Source of the DNA: Oscillospiraceae bacterium
Lineage (GTDB): Bacteria; Bacillota_A; Clostridia; Oscillospirales; Oscillospiraceae
Length of the DNA: 64,000 bases
Assembly: GCA_021771675.1 (NCBI GenBank)
Contig: JAETOP010000003.1
Coordinates: 1 to 64,000 of the forward strand
Direction of reading: 5' to 3'
The position numbers were made by a program, and so were the translations under genes. Under the pieces are notes generated by a model, which searched no databases, had not been told where the DNA came from, and worked only from the letters and a program-made list of their open reading frames with translations. This document shows, piece after piece, positions 33,206-43,716 of this stretch; the stretch's first letter is position 1, and every line of letters starts with the position of its first letter.

Positions 33206-33248
33206 AAAAATGCCAGAAAGTGGGATTTCCCGCCTTCTGGCATTTTTT
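33206..33248. terminator. bidirectional terminator
   Basis: AAAAATGCCAGAA pairs with TTCTGGCATTTTT. It ends the RelBE module on the plus strand and the exported-protein gene on the minus strand. Confidence 0.85.
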
Positions 33249-33684
33249 ACGGAATAATTTCAAAGGGAATTTCGGAATAGGAGATGTTTGTTCCATTGGG
33301 GAGAAAATAGAGCTGACCGTTCTGGAAAAGCACCATATAGGACAAATCCTTTGGATACGTCAGGCTGCAAACCGCTATGCAGTCGTCGCCGACATCATAA
33401 TACAGCTGTGTAATCAGGCACAAATCATCCGCCTCGGAAGCATGGGCGGTTTCAAACTGAGAGAATTCATTCCCATTCAGAGTGAATGAAAAGCTTTTGC
33501 GGTAGCGAACAGTCAGGGAACGCAGCTCCCGTATCTCAATAGAGAGGGCACAGCTTCCGATTTTCTCTTTGCTGGTATTCAGCACTGCCCCGGTTCCGGA
33601 CAGCACGGTGGTTTTGGGGATGGGAAGAAGCAGTGCGACGGTCAGCAGCACTGACACCAGCCAGGGGAGATATTTCCGTTTCAT
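33247..33684 (-). CDS. small exported protein of unknown function
   Basis: A 145-residue protein with a signal-peptide-like start (basic MKRKYLP, then a hydrophobic VSVLLTVALLLPI stretch). The rest is beta-rich and polar, with no motif I recognise. It ends a probable three-gene minus-strand operon (phospholipase C-like, MFS, this gene), only 16 bp after the MFS stop codon, with GGAGGG upstream of the ATG. The function is not known. Confidence 0.7.
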   Translation of the reverse strand: MKRKYLPWLVSVLLTVALLLPIPKTTVLSGTGAVLNTSKEKIGSCALSIEIRELRSLTVRYRKSFSFTLNGNEFSQFETAHASEADDLCLITQLYYDVGDDCIAVCSLTYPKDLSYMVLFQNGQLYFLPNGTNISYSEIPFEIIP

Positions 33685-33700
33685 GATGCACCCTCCGGGG

Positions 33701-35008
33701 TCAGACCTTTGCGGCCTTGCGCTCCTTGTTCAGCCGGTCGGCTTTGGAGAAGAGCAGCAGGCCGATGGCGAAGAGAATCACCAGGCACCCGACGCCGATG
33801 TTCTGGCCCTTGAACTCCACACCGAAGAGGGTGACGGTATGGCTGCCCATGGCGTGGGTGATGGCGGCCACCAGGGCCGGACCCATGGCGTCGGCGCCCT
33901 TGCCGAAAATGTCCATCAGCCCGAAGTATTCGCCGCTGCGCTCCGGAGGGATGATCTTGCCCAGGTAGGAGCGGCTGAGGGCCTGGATGCCTCCCTGGAA
34001 CATGCCCACCAGCACTGCCAGCACCCAGAACTGCCAGAGGCTCTGGAGGAAGATGCCGAACAGGGTGATGCCGGAATAGCAGACGATGCAGACCTTGATC
34101 AGCAGTCCGGTGTCGTAGCGGGCGGAGAGCTTTCCGAAGAGAATGGAGCAGGGGAAGGCCACAATCTGTGTCACCAGCAGGGCCAGCAGCAGCCCCGTGC
34201 TGTCCAGGCCCAGGGAAGAGCCGTAGGTGGTGGCCATGCCGATGATGGTGTACACCCCGTCGATAAAGAAGAAGAAAGCCACTAAGTACAGGAAGATGTG
34301 CTTTTCCTTCCGAACCTCCCGGAAGGTCCGCCCCAGCCGCCGGAAGGTGGCGGTGAGGGCGCTGCCCGTGTGCTCGGTGTAGGCCTTCTGCCGGTAGCTT
34401 TTCAGCAGGGGCAGGGTGCACACCACCCACCAGGCGGCGGTGATGCAGAAGGCGATGACCATGGCGGAGCCGGTGGTGAGGCCGAACCCCTGGGCGTTCA
34501 GCACCACAATCAGGCACACCACGAAGGGAATCACAGAGCCGATGTAGCCCAGGGCATAGCCCATGGAGGAAACGTTGTCCATTCTGCTCTCAGTGGTGAT
34601 CTCTGGCAGCATGGCGTCGTAAAACACCAGGCTGGCGTTGAAGCCGATCTTGGCCACCACGAAGACTACCAGGAAGGACAGCCAGGGCCAGGCCCCGCCC
34701 AAGGCGGCGCAGCCCAGGGCGCCCAGCAGCATACAGCCGGTAAACAGCGGCTTTTTGAAGCCCCGGTGGTCTGCCAGGGTGCCGCAGATGGGGCCCAGGA
34801 GCGCAACCACAATGGTGGCGATGGAAAGGCCGTAGCCCCAGTAGGCAAAGCGCTGCTCCTCCGCCAGTCCGGCGGCGGCAGTCAGGGAGCCAAAATAGAT
34901 GGGCACGATGGCAGTGACCAGAAGGATGAAGGCGGAGTTGCCCACGTCGTAGAGCACCCAGCTCCACTCCTGGCTGGTCAGATTCAGCGTTTTGAGTAGT
35001 TTCTTCAT
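33701..35008 (-). CDS. MFS transporter, Atg22/UMF1 type
   Basis: A 435-residue protein with 12 predicted membrane helices. The start LTSQEWSWVLYDVGNSAFIL matches the bacterial UMF1/Atg22-like branch of the major facilitator superfamily (WxxYDxxNSAF), and KIGFNASLVFYDAMLPEIT and GGIQALSRSYLGKIIPPERSGEYFG fit it. Substrates of bacterial members are unknown; the yeast relative exports amino acids from the vacuole. The start at 35008 is preceded by AGGAGAGAGA; the longer open frame runs into the neighbour gene. Confidence 0.88.
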   Translation of the reverse strand: MKKLLKTLNLTSQEWSWVLYDVGNSAFILLVTAIVPIYFGSLTAAAGLAEEQRFAYWGYGLSIATIVVALLGPICGTLADHRGFKKPLFTGCMLLGALGCAALGGAWPWLSFLVVFVVAKIGFNASLVFYDAMLPEITTESRMDNVSSMGYALGYIGSVIPFVVCLIVVLNAQGFGLTTGSAMVIAFCITAAWWVVCTLPLLKSYRQKAYTEHTGSALTATFRRLGRTFREVRKEKHIFLYLVAFFFFIDGVYTIIGMATTYGSSLGLDSTGLLLALLVTQIVAFPCSILFGKLSARYDTGLLIKVCIVCYSGITLFGIFLQSLWQFWVLAVLVGMFQGGIQALSRSYLGKIIPPERSGEYFGLMDIFGKGADAMGPALVAAITHAMGSHTVTLFGVEFKGQNIGVGCLVILFAIGLLLFSKADRLNKERKAAKV

Positions 35009-35030
35009 TTTCTCTCTCTCCTGCTTTTCT

Positions 35031-35801
35031 TTATCCGAAGTCTGCTTCAAATTCCGGACCAAGGGGGGTCCCGTGGTCCAAGAGGTCCTCCAATTGGGAA
35101 GCCAGGGTGGGGAAACGCTCCATGGCGCTGTCATACAGCTGCTCCAGGGATGGAATCAGGGAGGCACAGCGGTGGTTGGGCCGGGTGGTCATCACCAGCT
35201 GGGCGCCGTATTTCCCCCCCAGACGGAACAGGGCCCCCAGCAGCTTCCGGTTTTTCATGGCCATGGCCCGGCAGACCAGGGACATGGACCCCACCCCCAC
35301 CCGGACGGTATAGGCCGAGGCGGGCGGGAAAAAGCCGGAGACGGTAAGGCACTCGCCCCAGGTCAGACGGATGCTCCGCCCCAGATTCTGCTGGTGGGCG
35401 GGAACCTTTCCGTCCTTTGTCAGAAGATACCGGTCGAACTCCATTTCCAGCTCCGTATGCCCGGGGCAGTCCTGGGCGGTGGCCTGGTTGATCATGGGGT
35501 GACACACGGAGTCCAGAGCGTAGTGGCACAGCACGCCGTAGAGATAGGCCCGGCCACCCTCCGACGGATTCTGCCGCAGATGCTCCGCCGCGGCCTCAAA
35601 AAATTCCTTGCCGGACTGATAATGATACTTGTTGCCAAGGGCGCCCAGCTCTGTTTTGAACATGGGCAGATAGAAAAAGAAGAAATCCGGGCCAAAGCAG
35701 CCTACGTGGAAGAGCTGGGGAAATCGCTGCACCGACAGCTGCTGGGGAAGACTCCGGGATGCTTGCTGCCCAAATCGGGTATGGGCATAGAATGAGGGCA
35801 A
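35031..35801 (-). CDS. zinc-dependent phospholipase C-like protein
   Basis: A 256-residue protein of the zinc-dependent phospholipase C superfamily. Metal-ligand-type residues occur in PSFYAHTRFG, FHVGCFGPDFFFFY, GVLCHYALDSVCHPMI and PGHTELEMEFDRYL. There is no signal peptide, unlike secreted clostridial phospholipases, and substrates of this short group are unknown. I chose a TTG start at 35801: GGAGG lies seven bases before it, and the protein then begins with the family-typical (M)PSFYAH. A TTG five codons earlier overlaps the ribosome binding site itself. The MFS gene follows 22 bp downstream. Confidence 0.8.
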   Translation of the reverse strand: MPSFYAHTRFGQQASRSLPQQLSVQRFPQLFHVGCFGPDFFFFYLPMFKTELGALGNKYHYQSGKEFFEAAAEHLRQNPSEGGRAYLYGVLCHYALDSVCHPMINQATAQDCPGHTELEMEFDRYLLTKDGKVPAHQQNLGRSIRLTWGECLTVSGFFPPASAYTVRVGVGSMSLVCRAMAMKNRKLLGALFRLGGKYGAQLVMTTRPNHRCASLIPSLEQLYDSAMERFPTLASQLEDLLDHGTPLGPEFEADFG

Positions 35802-35880
35802 AAAAACCACCTCCAAAGGTAATTTCTTCTATTCTACAACAGAAATAGAGATTTGAACAGAGGAAAATAAAAGTTTTTTC

Positions 35881-35960
35881 CGGCGGCCAGTGGCCGCTGA
35901 CCATTTCGCATGAAGCTTGTCGGTATTCGCTTTTGCCCTGATCCGCCCGGTGACGTTTTT
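35881..35960. repeat. dispersed repeat, family C fragment
   Basis: CGGCGGCCAGTGGCCGCTGA and the following CGCTTTTGCCC and CCGGTGACGTT match, in reverse, the segment at about 50780-50860. The GGCCAGTGGCC core is a palindrome. The rest of the gap (35817-36001) shows no gene. Confidence 0.65.
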
Positions 35961-36001
35961 GCAGTGAAAAACAGGCTTTGTATCCGGCGGTCGCTTTTTT
36001 G

Positions 36002-36030
36002 TTGCAATGATTCCCCGTTGATGGTATAAT
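36002..36030 (+). promoter_or_regulatory. promoter of the AlaX gene
   Basis: TTGCAA (36002-36007), 17-bp spacer, TATAAT (36025-36030) with an extended TGG before it. Confidence 0.7.
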
Positions 36031-36071
36031 TAACATTTAAGATAATTCTGACACAGCGAAAGGAAATCGTT

Positions 36072-37220
36072 ATGGCCACGAGAAAGCTTTATTATGAGGA
36101 TTCCCATCTGGATGCCTTTTGCGCCCGGGTGGCTGCCTGCACTCCCGTGGAAAAGGGGTTCGAGGTAATTCTGGATGCCACCGCCTTCTACCCCGAGGGA
36201 GGCGGCCAGGCGGCGGACACCGGACATCTGGGGGAGGCCCGGGTTCTGGATACCCGGGAGCGGGGGGAGGAAATCGTCCACCTGTGCGACCGACCCCTGG
36301 AGCCGGGATGCCGGGTGGAGGGGCGGATCGACTGGGAGCCCCGGTTCCACCGGATGCAGCAGCATTCCGGGGAGCACATCGTCTCCGGCATCCTCCACCG
36401 GCGCTACGGATGCGGCAACACCGGCTTCCACATGGGCCAGGAGCGGACGGTCATCGACTTTGACGCTGTGATTCCGACAGAGGAGCTGCCGGAGATCGAG
36501 GCGGAGGCCAACCGGGCGGTGTGGCGGAACCTGCCGGTGAAATGCTGGTATCCCACGCCGGAGGAGCTGCTTAAGCTCCCCTACCGGAGCAAACGGGCCC
36601 TGCCCTGGCCGGTGCGGATTGTGGAGTTCCCGGGCTTTGACATCTGCGCCTGCTGCGGCACCCATGTGAAAAACACCGGAGAGATCGGCCTCATCAAGCT
36701 CTATTCCGCCGTGCCCTTCCGGGGCGGCACCAGAATCGAAATGGCCTGCGGCGGCGCTGCCCTGACCTACCTGAACCGGGTGCTGGAGCAGAGCATCCGG
36801 GCCGGTCACGTGTTCTCCGCCCCGGCGGAGGAAATCGGCGCTGCCGCCGAGGCCTTCGGGGAGCAGCTGTCGGCCCAGAAATACCATGTGACCCAATTGC
36901 AGCGGCGGATTTTCGGCCTCATCGGGAAGGAATACGAAAACGCGGGAGATGTGCTGCGGTTTGAACCCGATCTGGACAGCGCTGCGCTGCGGGAGCTGGC
37001 GGACACCCTGGCCGGATGCTGCGGCGGGGTGGCGGCGGTTTTCTCCGGCGAGGAGGGGCAGGGCTACGGCTACTGCCTGGCAAGCCGCCGGGGGGACCTG
37101 CGCCAGCTGGGAAAGGACATGACAGCGGCCCTCCGGGGCCGGGGCGGCGGAAAGCCCAATTTCCAGCAGGGCCGGGTGAACGCCACAAAGCAGGAGATCG
37201 AGGACTTTTTCAGAAAATAA
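36072..37220 (+). CDS. alanyl-tRNA editing protein (AlaX-L type)
   Basis: A 382-residue trans-editing enzyme built from AlaRS-like parts. Residues about 1-90 are a threonyl/alanyl second-additional barrel (FYPEGGGQAADTG), followed by the editing site with H98-SGE-H102 (MQQHSGEHIV) and the later CACCGTH zinc ligands at about 205. The C-terminal 150 residues carry a coiled coil and a DHHA1-like domain (RGRGGGKPNFQQGRV). It hydrolyses Ser- or Gly-tRNA-Ala. AAAGGA lies nine bases before the ATG. Confidence 0.92.
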   Translation: MATRKLYYEDSHLDAFCARVAACTPVEKGFEVILDATAFYPEGGGQAADTGHLGEARVLDTRERGEEIVHLCDRPLEPGCRVEGRIDWEPRFHRMQQHSGEHIVSGILHRRYGCGNTGFHMGQERTVIDFDAVIPTEELPEIEAEANRAVWRNLPVKCWYPTPEELLKLPYRSKRALPWPVRIVEFPGFDICACCGTHVKNTGEIGLIKLYSAVPFRGGTRIEMACGGAALTYLNRVLEQSIRAGHVFSAPAEEIGAAAEAFGEQLSAQKYHVTQLQRRIFGLIGKEYENAGDVLRFEPDLDSAALRELADTLAGCCGGVAAVFSGEEGQGYGYCLASRRGDLRQLGKDMTAALRGRGGGKPNFQQGRVNATKQEIEDFFRK

Positions 37221-37269
37221 AAAGTTGAAAAGTTCACAATTATACCTATATTTTTTTGGCACTGTGTGC

Positions 37270-37275
37270 TATAAT
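37270..37275 (+). promoter_or_regulatory. extended -10 element upstream of secA
   Basis: TGC-TATAAT at 37267-37275 lies 55 bp before the secA ATG. No good -35 sequence sits at the usual distance, so an extended -10 promoter is the best reading. Confidence 0.45.
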
Positions 37276-37329
37276 TCCTTAAATTGGTTTTCTGTGCCAT
37301 AAATGCTTTCATCGAAAAAGGAGACTGAA

Positions 37330-40095
37330 ATGAGTCTTATTACCAAAATATTCGGCACCCGCTCCCAGCGGGAGATCAAAAAGCTCCAGCCCCAGGTGGA
37401 CAAAATCCTGGCGCTGGAGGACACCTACCGGCAGCTGTCCGAGGAGGAGCTGAAGGACAAGACCCGGCAGTTCAAGGAGCGGCTGAACCAGGGAGAGACC
37501 CTGGACGAGCTTCTGCCCGAGGCCTTTGCCGCCATTCGGGAGGCGGCGGACCGGGTGCTGGGGATGCGGCCCTATCCCGTGCAGCTCATCGGCGGCATTG
37601 TGCTCCATCAGGGGCGCATCGCCGAGATGAAGACCGGCGAGGGAAAGACCCTGGTTGCCATCCTGCCCTGCTACCTGAACGCCCTCACCGGCAGAGGGGT
37701 TCACGTGGTCACGGTGAACGAATACCTGGCCAAGCGTGACTCCGAGTGGATGGGCAAGGTCTACCGCTATATGGGGATGACCGTGGGCCTGGTGATCCCC
37801 GGGATGCAGAGCGCGCAGCGGCGGGAGGCCTACGCCGCCGACATCACCTACTGCACCAACAATGAGCTGGGCTTCGACTACCTGCGGGACAACATGGCCA
37901 TCTATAAGGCAGAGAAAGTTCAGCGGGGCCACGCTTTCGCCATTGTGGACGAGGTGGACTCCATCCTCATCGACGAGGCCCGTACACCCCTGATTATCTC
38001 CGGCAAGGGGGAGGATTCCTCCAAGCTCTATGAGATGGCGGACCAGTTCGTCTCCACCCTGCGCAGGAAGGTCTTCGCCAAAACCGAGGACAAGGAGGAC
38101 CACGACACCTACGACTGCGACTACTATGTGGACGAAAAATCCCGCACCGTGGGCCTGACCTCCACCGGCGTGGAGAAGGCGGAGCGGTTCTTCGGCGTGG
38201 AAAACCTGGCCGATTCCGACAACGCCACCCTCTCCCACCACATCAACCAGGCCATGAAGGCCCGGGGCCTGATGAAAAAGGACATTGACTACGTGGTCAA
38301 GGACGGGGAAATCATCATCGTTGACGAGTTCACCGGCCGCCTGATGTATGGCCGCCGGTATAACGAGGGCCTCCACCAGGCCATTGAGGCCAAGGAGGGC
38401 GTGGTGGTTGCCGGAGAGAGCAAGACCCTGGCCACCATCACCTTCCAGAATTTCTTCCGGCTCTACGACAAGCTCTCCGGCATGACCGGCACCGCCCTGA
38501 CAGAGGAGCAGGAATTTGAATCCATTTACAAGCTGGATGTGGTGGAGATTCCCACCAACCGGCCCGTTGCCAGAGTGGACCATCCCGACGTGGTATACAA
38601 AACCGAGGCGGGCAAATTCCGGGCCATTGTGGAGCAGGTCAAGCAGTGCCATGAGAAGGGCCAGCCCGTGCTGGTGGGCACTATTTCCATTGAAAAGAGC
38701 GAAATCCTCAGCAAGTACCTCAAGCGGGAGGGCATCCCCCACAACGTGCTCAACGCCAAATACCACGAGCTGGAGGCCCAGATTGTGGCCCAGGCCGGTA
38801 AATTTGGAGCGGTGACCATTGCCACCAACATGGCCGGCCGGGGCACCGACATCATGCTGGGCGGCAACGGAGAGTTCCTGGCAAAGAACGAGCTGCGCAA
38901 GCAGGGGGTGGAGGACGAGCTGCTAGCCGAGGCGGATTCCTACGCCGAAACCAGTGACGAAGCCGTCCTGGACATCCGGGCCCGGTATGCCGAGCTTCTG
39001 AAAAAGTATAAAGAAGAGATTGCCGACGAGGCCCAGCGGGTCCGCCAGGCGGGAGGCCTGTTCATCATCGGCACCGAGCGGCACGAGTCCCGCCGGATCG
39101 ACAATCAGCTCCGCGGCCGCTCCGGACGGCAGGGCGACCCCGGCGAGAGCCGGTTCTACCTGAGTATGCAGGATGATCTGATGCGGCTGTTCTCCACCGA
39201 CCGGGTCATGGGCATGATGGACACCCTGGGCCTGGACGAGGACACCCCCATCGACGCCAAGATTCTCTCCGGCGCTGTGGAAAATGCCCAGAAAACCGTG
39301 GAAAGCCGGAACTTCCAGACCAGAAAGCACGTGCTGGAATACGACGACGTGATGAACATCCAGCGTGAGGTGATCTACGCCCAGCGTCAGAAGGTGCTCG
39401 ACGGCGAGGATTTGAAGGAAAACATCCGCACCATGCTGGAAAACGTGGTGAGCACCACCGTCTCCTCCGCCCTGGCCCAGGCGGGCGGCAAGGTGACAGA
39501 AGAGGGCCTTTCCATGCTGGCAGCCCAGTTTGAGGGCGTCTTCTGTCCCAAGGGCGCTGTGAGTGCCCGGCAGGAGGAGCTGCTGGACAAGGACAGCCAG
39601 CAGGCGGCGGAGATTCTGCTGGCCATGGCCCAGGACACCTACCAGGCCAAGGAGACCGCCTACGGCGAAAAAATCATGCGGGAACTGGAACGGGTGGTGA
39701 TGCTCCGGGTGGTGGACGAATACTGGATGGACAACATCGACGCCATGGACGACCTGAAGCAGGGCATCGGTCTGCGGGCCTACGGCCAGCATGACCCGGT
39801 GATCGCCTACAAGGAAGAGGGCTATGAGATGTTCCAGGCCATGATTCAGGCCATCCGGGAGGAAACCATCCGCCGGCTCTTCCTGATTCAGCTCCGGCCC
39901 CAGCAGGAAATCCGCCGGGAGAAGGTGGCCAAGGAGACCGGCACCACCGCCGCCGGGGAGAGCCAGGTGAAGCGCACTCCCGTGCGCACCGCCGCCAAAA
40001 AGGTAGGCCCCAACGACCCCTGCCCCTGCGGCAGTGGCAAGAAGTACAAGAAGTGCTGCATGCAGAAGGACAAGGCCCAGAGCATGGAGCATTGA
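37330..40095 (+). CDS. secA: preprotein translocase ATPase SecA
   Basis: A 921-residue SecA, the motor of the Sec export channel. It has the first nucleotide site [46 protein letters not shown] (DEAD box variant), [27 protein letters not shown] and [18 protein letters not shown]. The C-terminal zinc tail [13 protein letters not shown] binds SecB or ribosomes in other species. Start chosen at MSLITKIFG, with AAAGGAG seven bases upstream; the ORF is open nine codons earlier. Full family length, no anomalies. Confidence 0.97.
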   Translation: MSLITKIFGTRSQREIKKLQPQVDKILALEDTYRQLSEEELKDKTRQFKERLNQGETLDELLPEAFAAIREAADRVLGMRPYPVQLIGGIVLHQGRIAEMKTGEGKTLVAILPCYLNALTGRGVHVVTVNEYLAKRDSEWMGKVYRYMGMTVGLVIPGMQSAQRREAYAADITYCTNNELGFDYLRDNMAIYKAEKVQRGHAFAIVDEVDSILIDEARTPLIISGKGEDSSKLYEMADQFVSTLRRKVFAKTEDKEDHDTYDCDYYVDEKSRTVGLTSTGVEKAERFFGVENLADSDNATLSHHINQAMKARGLMKKDIDYVVKDGEIIIVDEFTGRLMYGRRYNEGLHQAIEAKEGVVVAGESKTLATITFQNFFRLYDKLSGMTGTALTEEQEFESIYKLDVVEIPTNRPVARVDHPDVVYKTEAGKFRAIVEQVKQCHEKGQPVLVGTISIEKSEILSKYLKREGIPHNVLNAKYHELEAQIVAQAGKFGAVTIATNMAGRGTDIMLGGNGEFLAKNELRKQGVEDELLAEADSYAETSDEAVLDIRARYAELLKKYKEEIADEAQRVRQAGGLFIIGTERHESRRIDNQLRGRSGRQGDPGESRFYLSMQDDLMRLFSTDRVMGMMDTLGLDEDTPIDAKILSGAVENAQKTVESRNFQTRKHVLEYDDVMNIQREVIYAQRQKVLDGEDLKENIRTMLENVVSTTVSSALAQAGGKVTEEGLSMLAAQFEGVFCPKGAVSARQEELLDKDSQQAAEILLAMAQDTYQAKETAYGEKIMRELERVVMLRVVDEYWMDNIDAMDDLKQGIGLRAYGQHDPVIAYKEEGYEMFQAMIQAIREETIRRLFLIQLRPQQEIRREKVAKETGTTAAGESQVKRTPVRTAAKKVGPNDPCPCGSGKKYKKCCMQKDKAQSMEH

Positions 40096-40137
40096 CGCTG
40101 CCTGCTGTATTGATTTTCCCGTTTTTGGAGAAACAAC

Positions 40138-40938
40138 ATGATTTTATGGAAAAAAGACGGTCAGCTGGAATATCTGACCGCGGAAGGAATCCAGACGCCC
40201 CACTGCTTCACCTCCCGGCTGGGGGGCGTGAGCCGGGGGTATCTGTACTCGCTGAACATCGGAACCAGCCGGGGGGACGACCCGGAGAACGTGCTGGAAA
40301 ACTATCGCCGCCTGGGCAATTCCCTGGGCTTTGATATTCATAACCTGGTGCTCTCCCGGCAGACCCATTCGGACATCGTCGTCCCGGTGACGGAAAAGGA
40401 ACGGGGGGCGGGGCTGTTCGCCCCCTCCCTGCCAGAGTGTGACGCCCTCGTTACCTGCACCCCAGGGATTGCTCTGGCCGTCTTCACCGCCGACTGCACT
40501 CCCATTCTGTTCTGGGACAGTGTCACCGGCGCAGTAGGGGCCGCCCATGCCGGCTGGCGGGGAACCGCCGCCGGGATCGCTGCCAGAGTGGTGGAGACCA
40601 TGGAGCGGGAATATGGCTCCAGGCCGGAAAATATCCGGGCCGCCATCGGGCCCAACATCGCCCAGTGCCACTTTGAGACGGATTCCGACGTGCCCCAGGC
40701 CATGATTTCCGCTCTGGGGCCGGAGGTGGAGGAATGGATTGTCCCCAAGGGGGAAAAATACTTCCTGGATTTGAAGGCCATCAACCGCCTGGTGCTTAAC
40801 CGGGCCGGGGTAAAGGACGTGGAGCTCAGCGACGAATGCACCGTCTGCCACAGCGACCGGTTCTGGTCCCACCGGGTGACGAAGGGGCATCGGGGAAGCC
40901 AGGGCGCCATCATCCTTTGCCGGAGGGAGAACCCATGA
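40138..40938 (+). CDS. pgeF: YfiH/PgeF laccase-domain protein (peptidoglycan editing factor)
   Basis: A 266-residue single-domain protein. The metal-site and active-site motifs are present: LSRQTHSDIV, ALVTCTPGIALAVFTADCTPILF, VGAAHAGWRGTAAG and the C-terminal SHRVTKGHRGSQGAII. E. coli YfiH hydrolyses wrongly built UDP-MurNAc-Ser and so keeps peptidoglycan correct; the related human protein acts on purine nucleosides. It is likely co-transcribed with the lipoprotein gene that overlaps its last codons. Confidence 0.9.
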   Translation: MILWKKDGQLEYLTAEGIQTPHCFTSRLGGVSRGYLYSLNIGTSRGDDPENVLENYRRLGNSLGFDIHNLVLSRQTHSDIVVPVTEKERGAGLFAPSLPECDALVTCTPGIALAVFTADCTPILFWDSVTGAVGAAHAGWRGTAAGIAARVVETMEREYGSRPENIRAAIGPNIAQCHFETDSDVPQAMISALGPEVEEWIVPKGEKYFLDLKAINRLVLNRAGVKDVELSDECTVCHSDRFWSHRVTKGHRGSQGAIILCRRENP

Positions 40939-42539
40939 AGCGACTGATATGCCTTTTCTTAATGCTTGCCACCCTGCTGGGGCTGCTGTCCGGCTGCGCC
41001 GACAACGGCTCCAGGGGGGAATACGTCCCCACCGGCGACGCGCTGCTGATGGAGGACGAGGAGCCGGAGGACCTCTCCTTGCAGGATGAGGAGCTCCAAT
41101 CCCTGACGCTGACCTATTTCCCCGACCGCTCCATGAATCCCATGATCGGCGTGAACATCACCAACCGGGTGCTGTTTTCCCTGATCTATCAGGGGCTTTT
41201 CAGCGTGGACCGGAACAACAATCCGGTGCCCATCCTCTGCTCCTATTACCAGGCCACCGCCGACAACCGGAACTATACCTTCTATATTGAGCAGGGCGCC
41301 ACCTTTTCCGACGGAACCCCCCTGACCACCGCCGATGTGCTGGCAAGCTATGAGGCCGCCAAAAACAGCGAATACTACGGCGGCCGGTTTACCTACATTG
41401 ACTCCGTGGTGCAGGGGGACAACAACTCCGTGGTGTTCCACCTGACCACCGCCTATGAAAATCTCCCCCTGCTGCTGGACATTCCCATTTTGAAGGTGGG
41501 CCACACCGAGGACGATTTCCCCATCGGCTCCGGCCCCTACTGCTTCCAGAAAACCACCGCCAGGGCCCAGATGAGCAAGGTGCAGAACTGGTGGTGCAAA
41601 GACAGGGTGAAGCTTCCCACCAATGCCGAGACGATCGCCCTGGGAGAAGCCACCTCCCAGGCCCAGGTCCGGGACGAATTCGAGTTTGCCGATTTGGATC
41701 TGGCTATTTCCAATCCCATGTCCGACTCCTACGCCGAGTACCGCTGCGACTTTGAGCTGTGGGAGGTGGACAGCGGCATCTTCCTGTATCTGGGCTGCAA
41801 CGTGCTTTGGAGCGAATTTTTCAAGGACGGGCGCAACGACGAGCTGCGCAAGGCCCTGACCTATGCCATCGACCGGCAGACCATCATCGATTCCTACTAC
41901 CGGGGCCGGGCCTACCCCAGCACCCTGCCCACCTCCCCCGGTTCCCCCTATTACAGCGAAAGCCTGGCCTCCCGGTATGAGTACGACCCGCTGCGCTTCG
42001 TCAGCACCATCCAGAACATGTATGTGCCCAAGAATGACAAGGGCCAAGCCAAGAAGCTGCTGATCCTGGTCAACTGCGACGACTCCGCCCGGCTGCGCAC
42101 CGCCCGGTTCCTTGCCAAGGAGCTGACGGCGCTGGGCCTGGAAACCGGCACCCTGGAATACGGCGGCAGCACCAATACCACCTATCAGCAGGTGCTTCAG
42201 GCGGGCAACTTCGACCTGTACCTGGGGCAGACCAAACTGTCGGCCAACTATGACCTGTCCCAATTCTTCAAGGGCTGGGGCAATCTGGGCTGGGGCGGCA
42301 TCGCTGACAACACCCTGCTGAATATGAGCAAGGAGGCTCTTGCCAACTCCGGCAACTATTACAATCTGAACAAGATGGTAGCCGACGACGCCAAGATCAT
42401 CCCTATACTCTTCGGCTACTATGAAGTCTATGCTGAACGGGGCCAGCTGCTGGCTTTGGCTCCCGCCAGAGACAATGTGTTCTTCTACTCCATGGGAAAG
42501 ACCATGGAGTCCAGCCGCCTGGCCACGGAATACGGCTAA
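40935..42539 (+). CDS. family 5 extracellular solute-binding lipoprotein
   Basis: A 534-residue lipoprotein. A signal peptide ends in LLSGC, giving a lipid-modified cysteine at about residue 19, then an acidic linker. The SBP_bac_5 fold is seen in ALLMEDEEPEDLSLQDEELQ, YTFYIEQGATFSDGTPLTTADVLASYEAA and LRKALTYAIDRQTIIDSYYRGRA. It should bind peptides or similar ligands for an ABC importer, but no permease or ATPase genes are adjacent, so it may serve a distant transporter or have another role. Its ATG overlaps the pgeF stop (ATGA). Confidence 0.88.
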   Translation: MKRLICLFLMLATLLGLLSGCADNGSRGEYVPTGDALLMEDEEPEDLSLQDEELQSLTLTYFPDRSMNPMIGVNITNRVLFSLIYQGLFSVDRNNNPVPILCSYYQATADNRNYTFYIEQGATFSDGTPLTTADVLASYEAAKNSEYYGGRFTYIDSVVQGDNNSVVFHLTTAYENLPLLLDIPILKVGHTEDDFPIGSGPYCFQKTTARAQMSKVQNWWCKDRVKLPTNAETIALGEATSQAQVRDEFEFADLDLAISNPMSDSYAEYRCDFELWEVDSGIFLYLGCNVLWSEFFKDGRNDELRKALTYAIDRQTIIDSYYRGRAYPSTLPTSPGSPYYSESLASRYEYDPLRFVSTIQNMYVPKNDKGQAKKLLILVNCDDSARLRTARFLAKELTALGLETGTLEYGGSTNTTYQQVLQAGNFDLYLGQTKLSANYDLSQFFKGWGNLGWGGIADNTLLNMSKEALANSGNYYNLNKMVADDAKIIPILFGYYEVYAERGQLLALAPARDNVFFYSMGKTMESSRLATEYG

Positions 42540-42586
42540 GCGCTTCCCTGGATCGTAGGATAAAAATTGAGGGAGATGTATCAACC

Positions 42587-43711
42587 ATGAAGAAAATCTT
42601 TGCCCTGCTGCTCTCTGTCAGCCTGATCCTGTGCGGCTGTGGCGAGCTCATTCCCGCCAGAACCACGGCGCAGACCCAGCGGACGGGGACCAGCCCCTCC
42701 GCGGCCCCGGCGCCCACCACCGAAGTGACCACCGAGCCCACCACCGAGGCTACGACGGAGCCTCCTACCGAGCCGGAGCCGGTCTATTTCAATCCTCTGA
42801 ATGGAGAAATTCTGGACGAGCCCTTCAATAAGCGGATTTTTGCTGTATCCATCAACAACATCCAGGGAGCAGTGCCCCATTCCGGCTTGCCCTGTGCGGA
42901 TTTGTACTTCGAGACCTTCGTCAACGGCTCCATCATTCGAGGCTTGGCCATGTTCACCGATCCCAGCGGTCTGGATGCCATCGGCCCTGTCCGGAGCAAC
43001 CGGATGGTGTTCATCGATCTGTGCAGGCACTATGATGCGGTCATGGTTCATGCCGGTGCGGACTACCGGGTCATCGAGGAAGCGAGAAAGGTGGGCATCG
43101 ACAATTTCAACATCGATGCCTGGGGTATCATGGAACTGACCTCCTTCCGGGACAGCGAGCGAACCAAGAAGGGCTACGGCTATGAGCACACCCTCTTTGC
43201 CATCGGCGACGGGCTGATCGAATACAGCCAGCGCAACGGCATCCGCATGGAGCCGAATCCCGATGTGGATTACCAGCTTCAGTTTACCGACGATGGCATT
43301 CCTGCCGACGGCGTCTTTGCCACAGACATCGGCATCACCATTACCGTGGATCAGTACAAGAAGGACACCCGAATGGTCTACGATCCCAGCCGGGACAAAT
43401 ATATCTACAACCAATACGACCAGCAGATGAACGATGAGCGCACCGGTGAGCCGGAGGGCTTCCGGAATGTGCTGATTTTGGAAGGGGAAATCCCCTATGA
43501 TGGTCCCTTCCAGCGGCCCGACCTGCTGACAGGGGGCGAAGGCTGGTATGCCTGCGGCGGCAAGGCCATTCCCATTACCTGGGGCTCTGTGGACGATGAG
43601 AGTCCTCTGTGGCTGCGCACCGCCGACGGAGAGCCTCTGGTGCTGGGCCGGGGCAACACCTATATTGCCATCACACAAACCGGCTCTGTCATCACCGGCA
43701 TCGGAGAGTGA
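42587..43711 (+). CDS. DUF3048 family lipoprotein (YerB-like)
   Basis: A 374-residue lipoprotein. The signal peptide ends LCGC (lipid cysteine at about residue 18) and a Thr/Pro/Glu-rich linker (TTEVTTEPTTEATTEPPTEP, about 44-63) holds the folded part away from the membrane. The core has FAVSINNIQGAVPHSGLPCADLYFETFVNG and GPVRSNRMVFIDLCRHYDAVMVHAG, typical of DUF3048 (B. subtilis YerB). The function is unknown; the family often sits near cell envelope genes. It follows the solute-binding gene by 47 bp. Confidence 0.88.
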   Translation: MKKIFALLLSVSLILCGCGELIPARTTAQTQRTGTSPSAAPAPTTEVTTEPTTEATTEPPTEPEPVYFNPLNGEILDEPFNKRIFAVSINNIQGAVPHSGLPCADLYFETFVNGSIIRGLAMFTDPSGLDAIGPVRSNRMVFIDLCRHYDAVMVHAGADYRVIEEARKVGIDNFNIDAWGIMELTSFRDSERTKKGYGYEHTLFAIGDGLIEYSQRNGIRMEPNPDVDYQLQFTDDGIPADGVFATDIGITITVDQYKKDTRMVYDPSRDKYIYNQYDQQMNDERTGEPEGFRNVLILEGEIPYDGPFQRPDLLTGGEGWYACGGKAIPITWGSVDDESPLWLRTADGEPLVLGRGNTYIAITQTGSVITGIGE

Positions 43712-43716
43712 TTTGT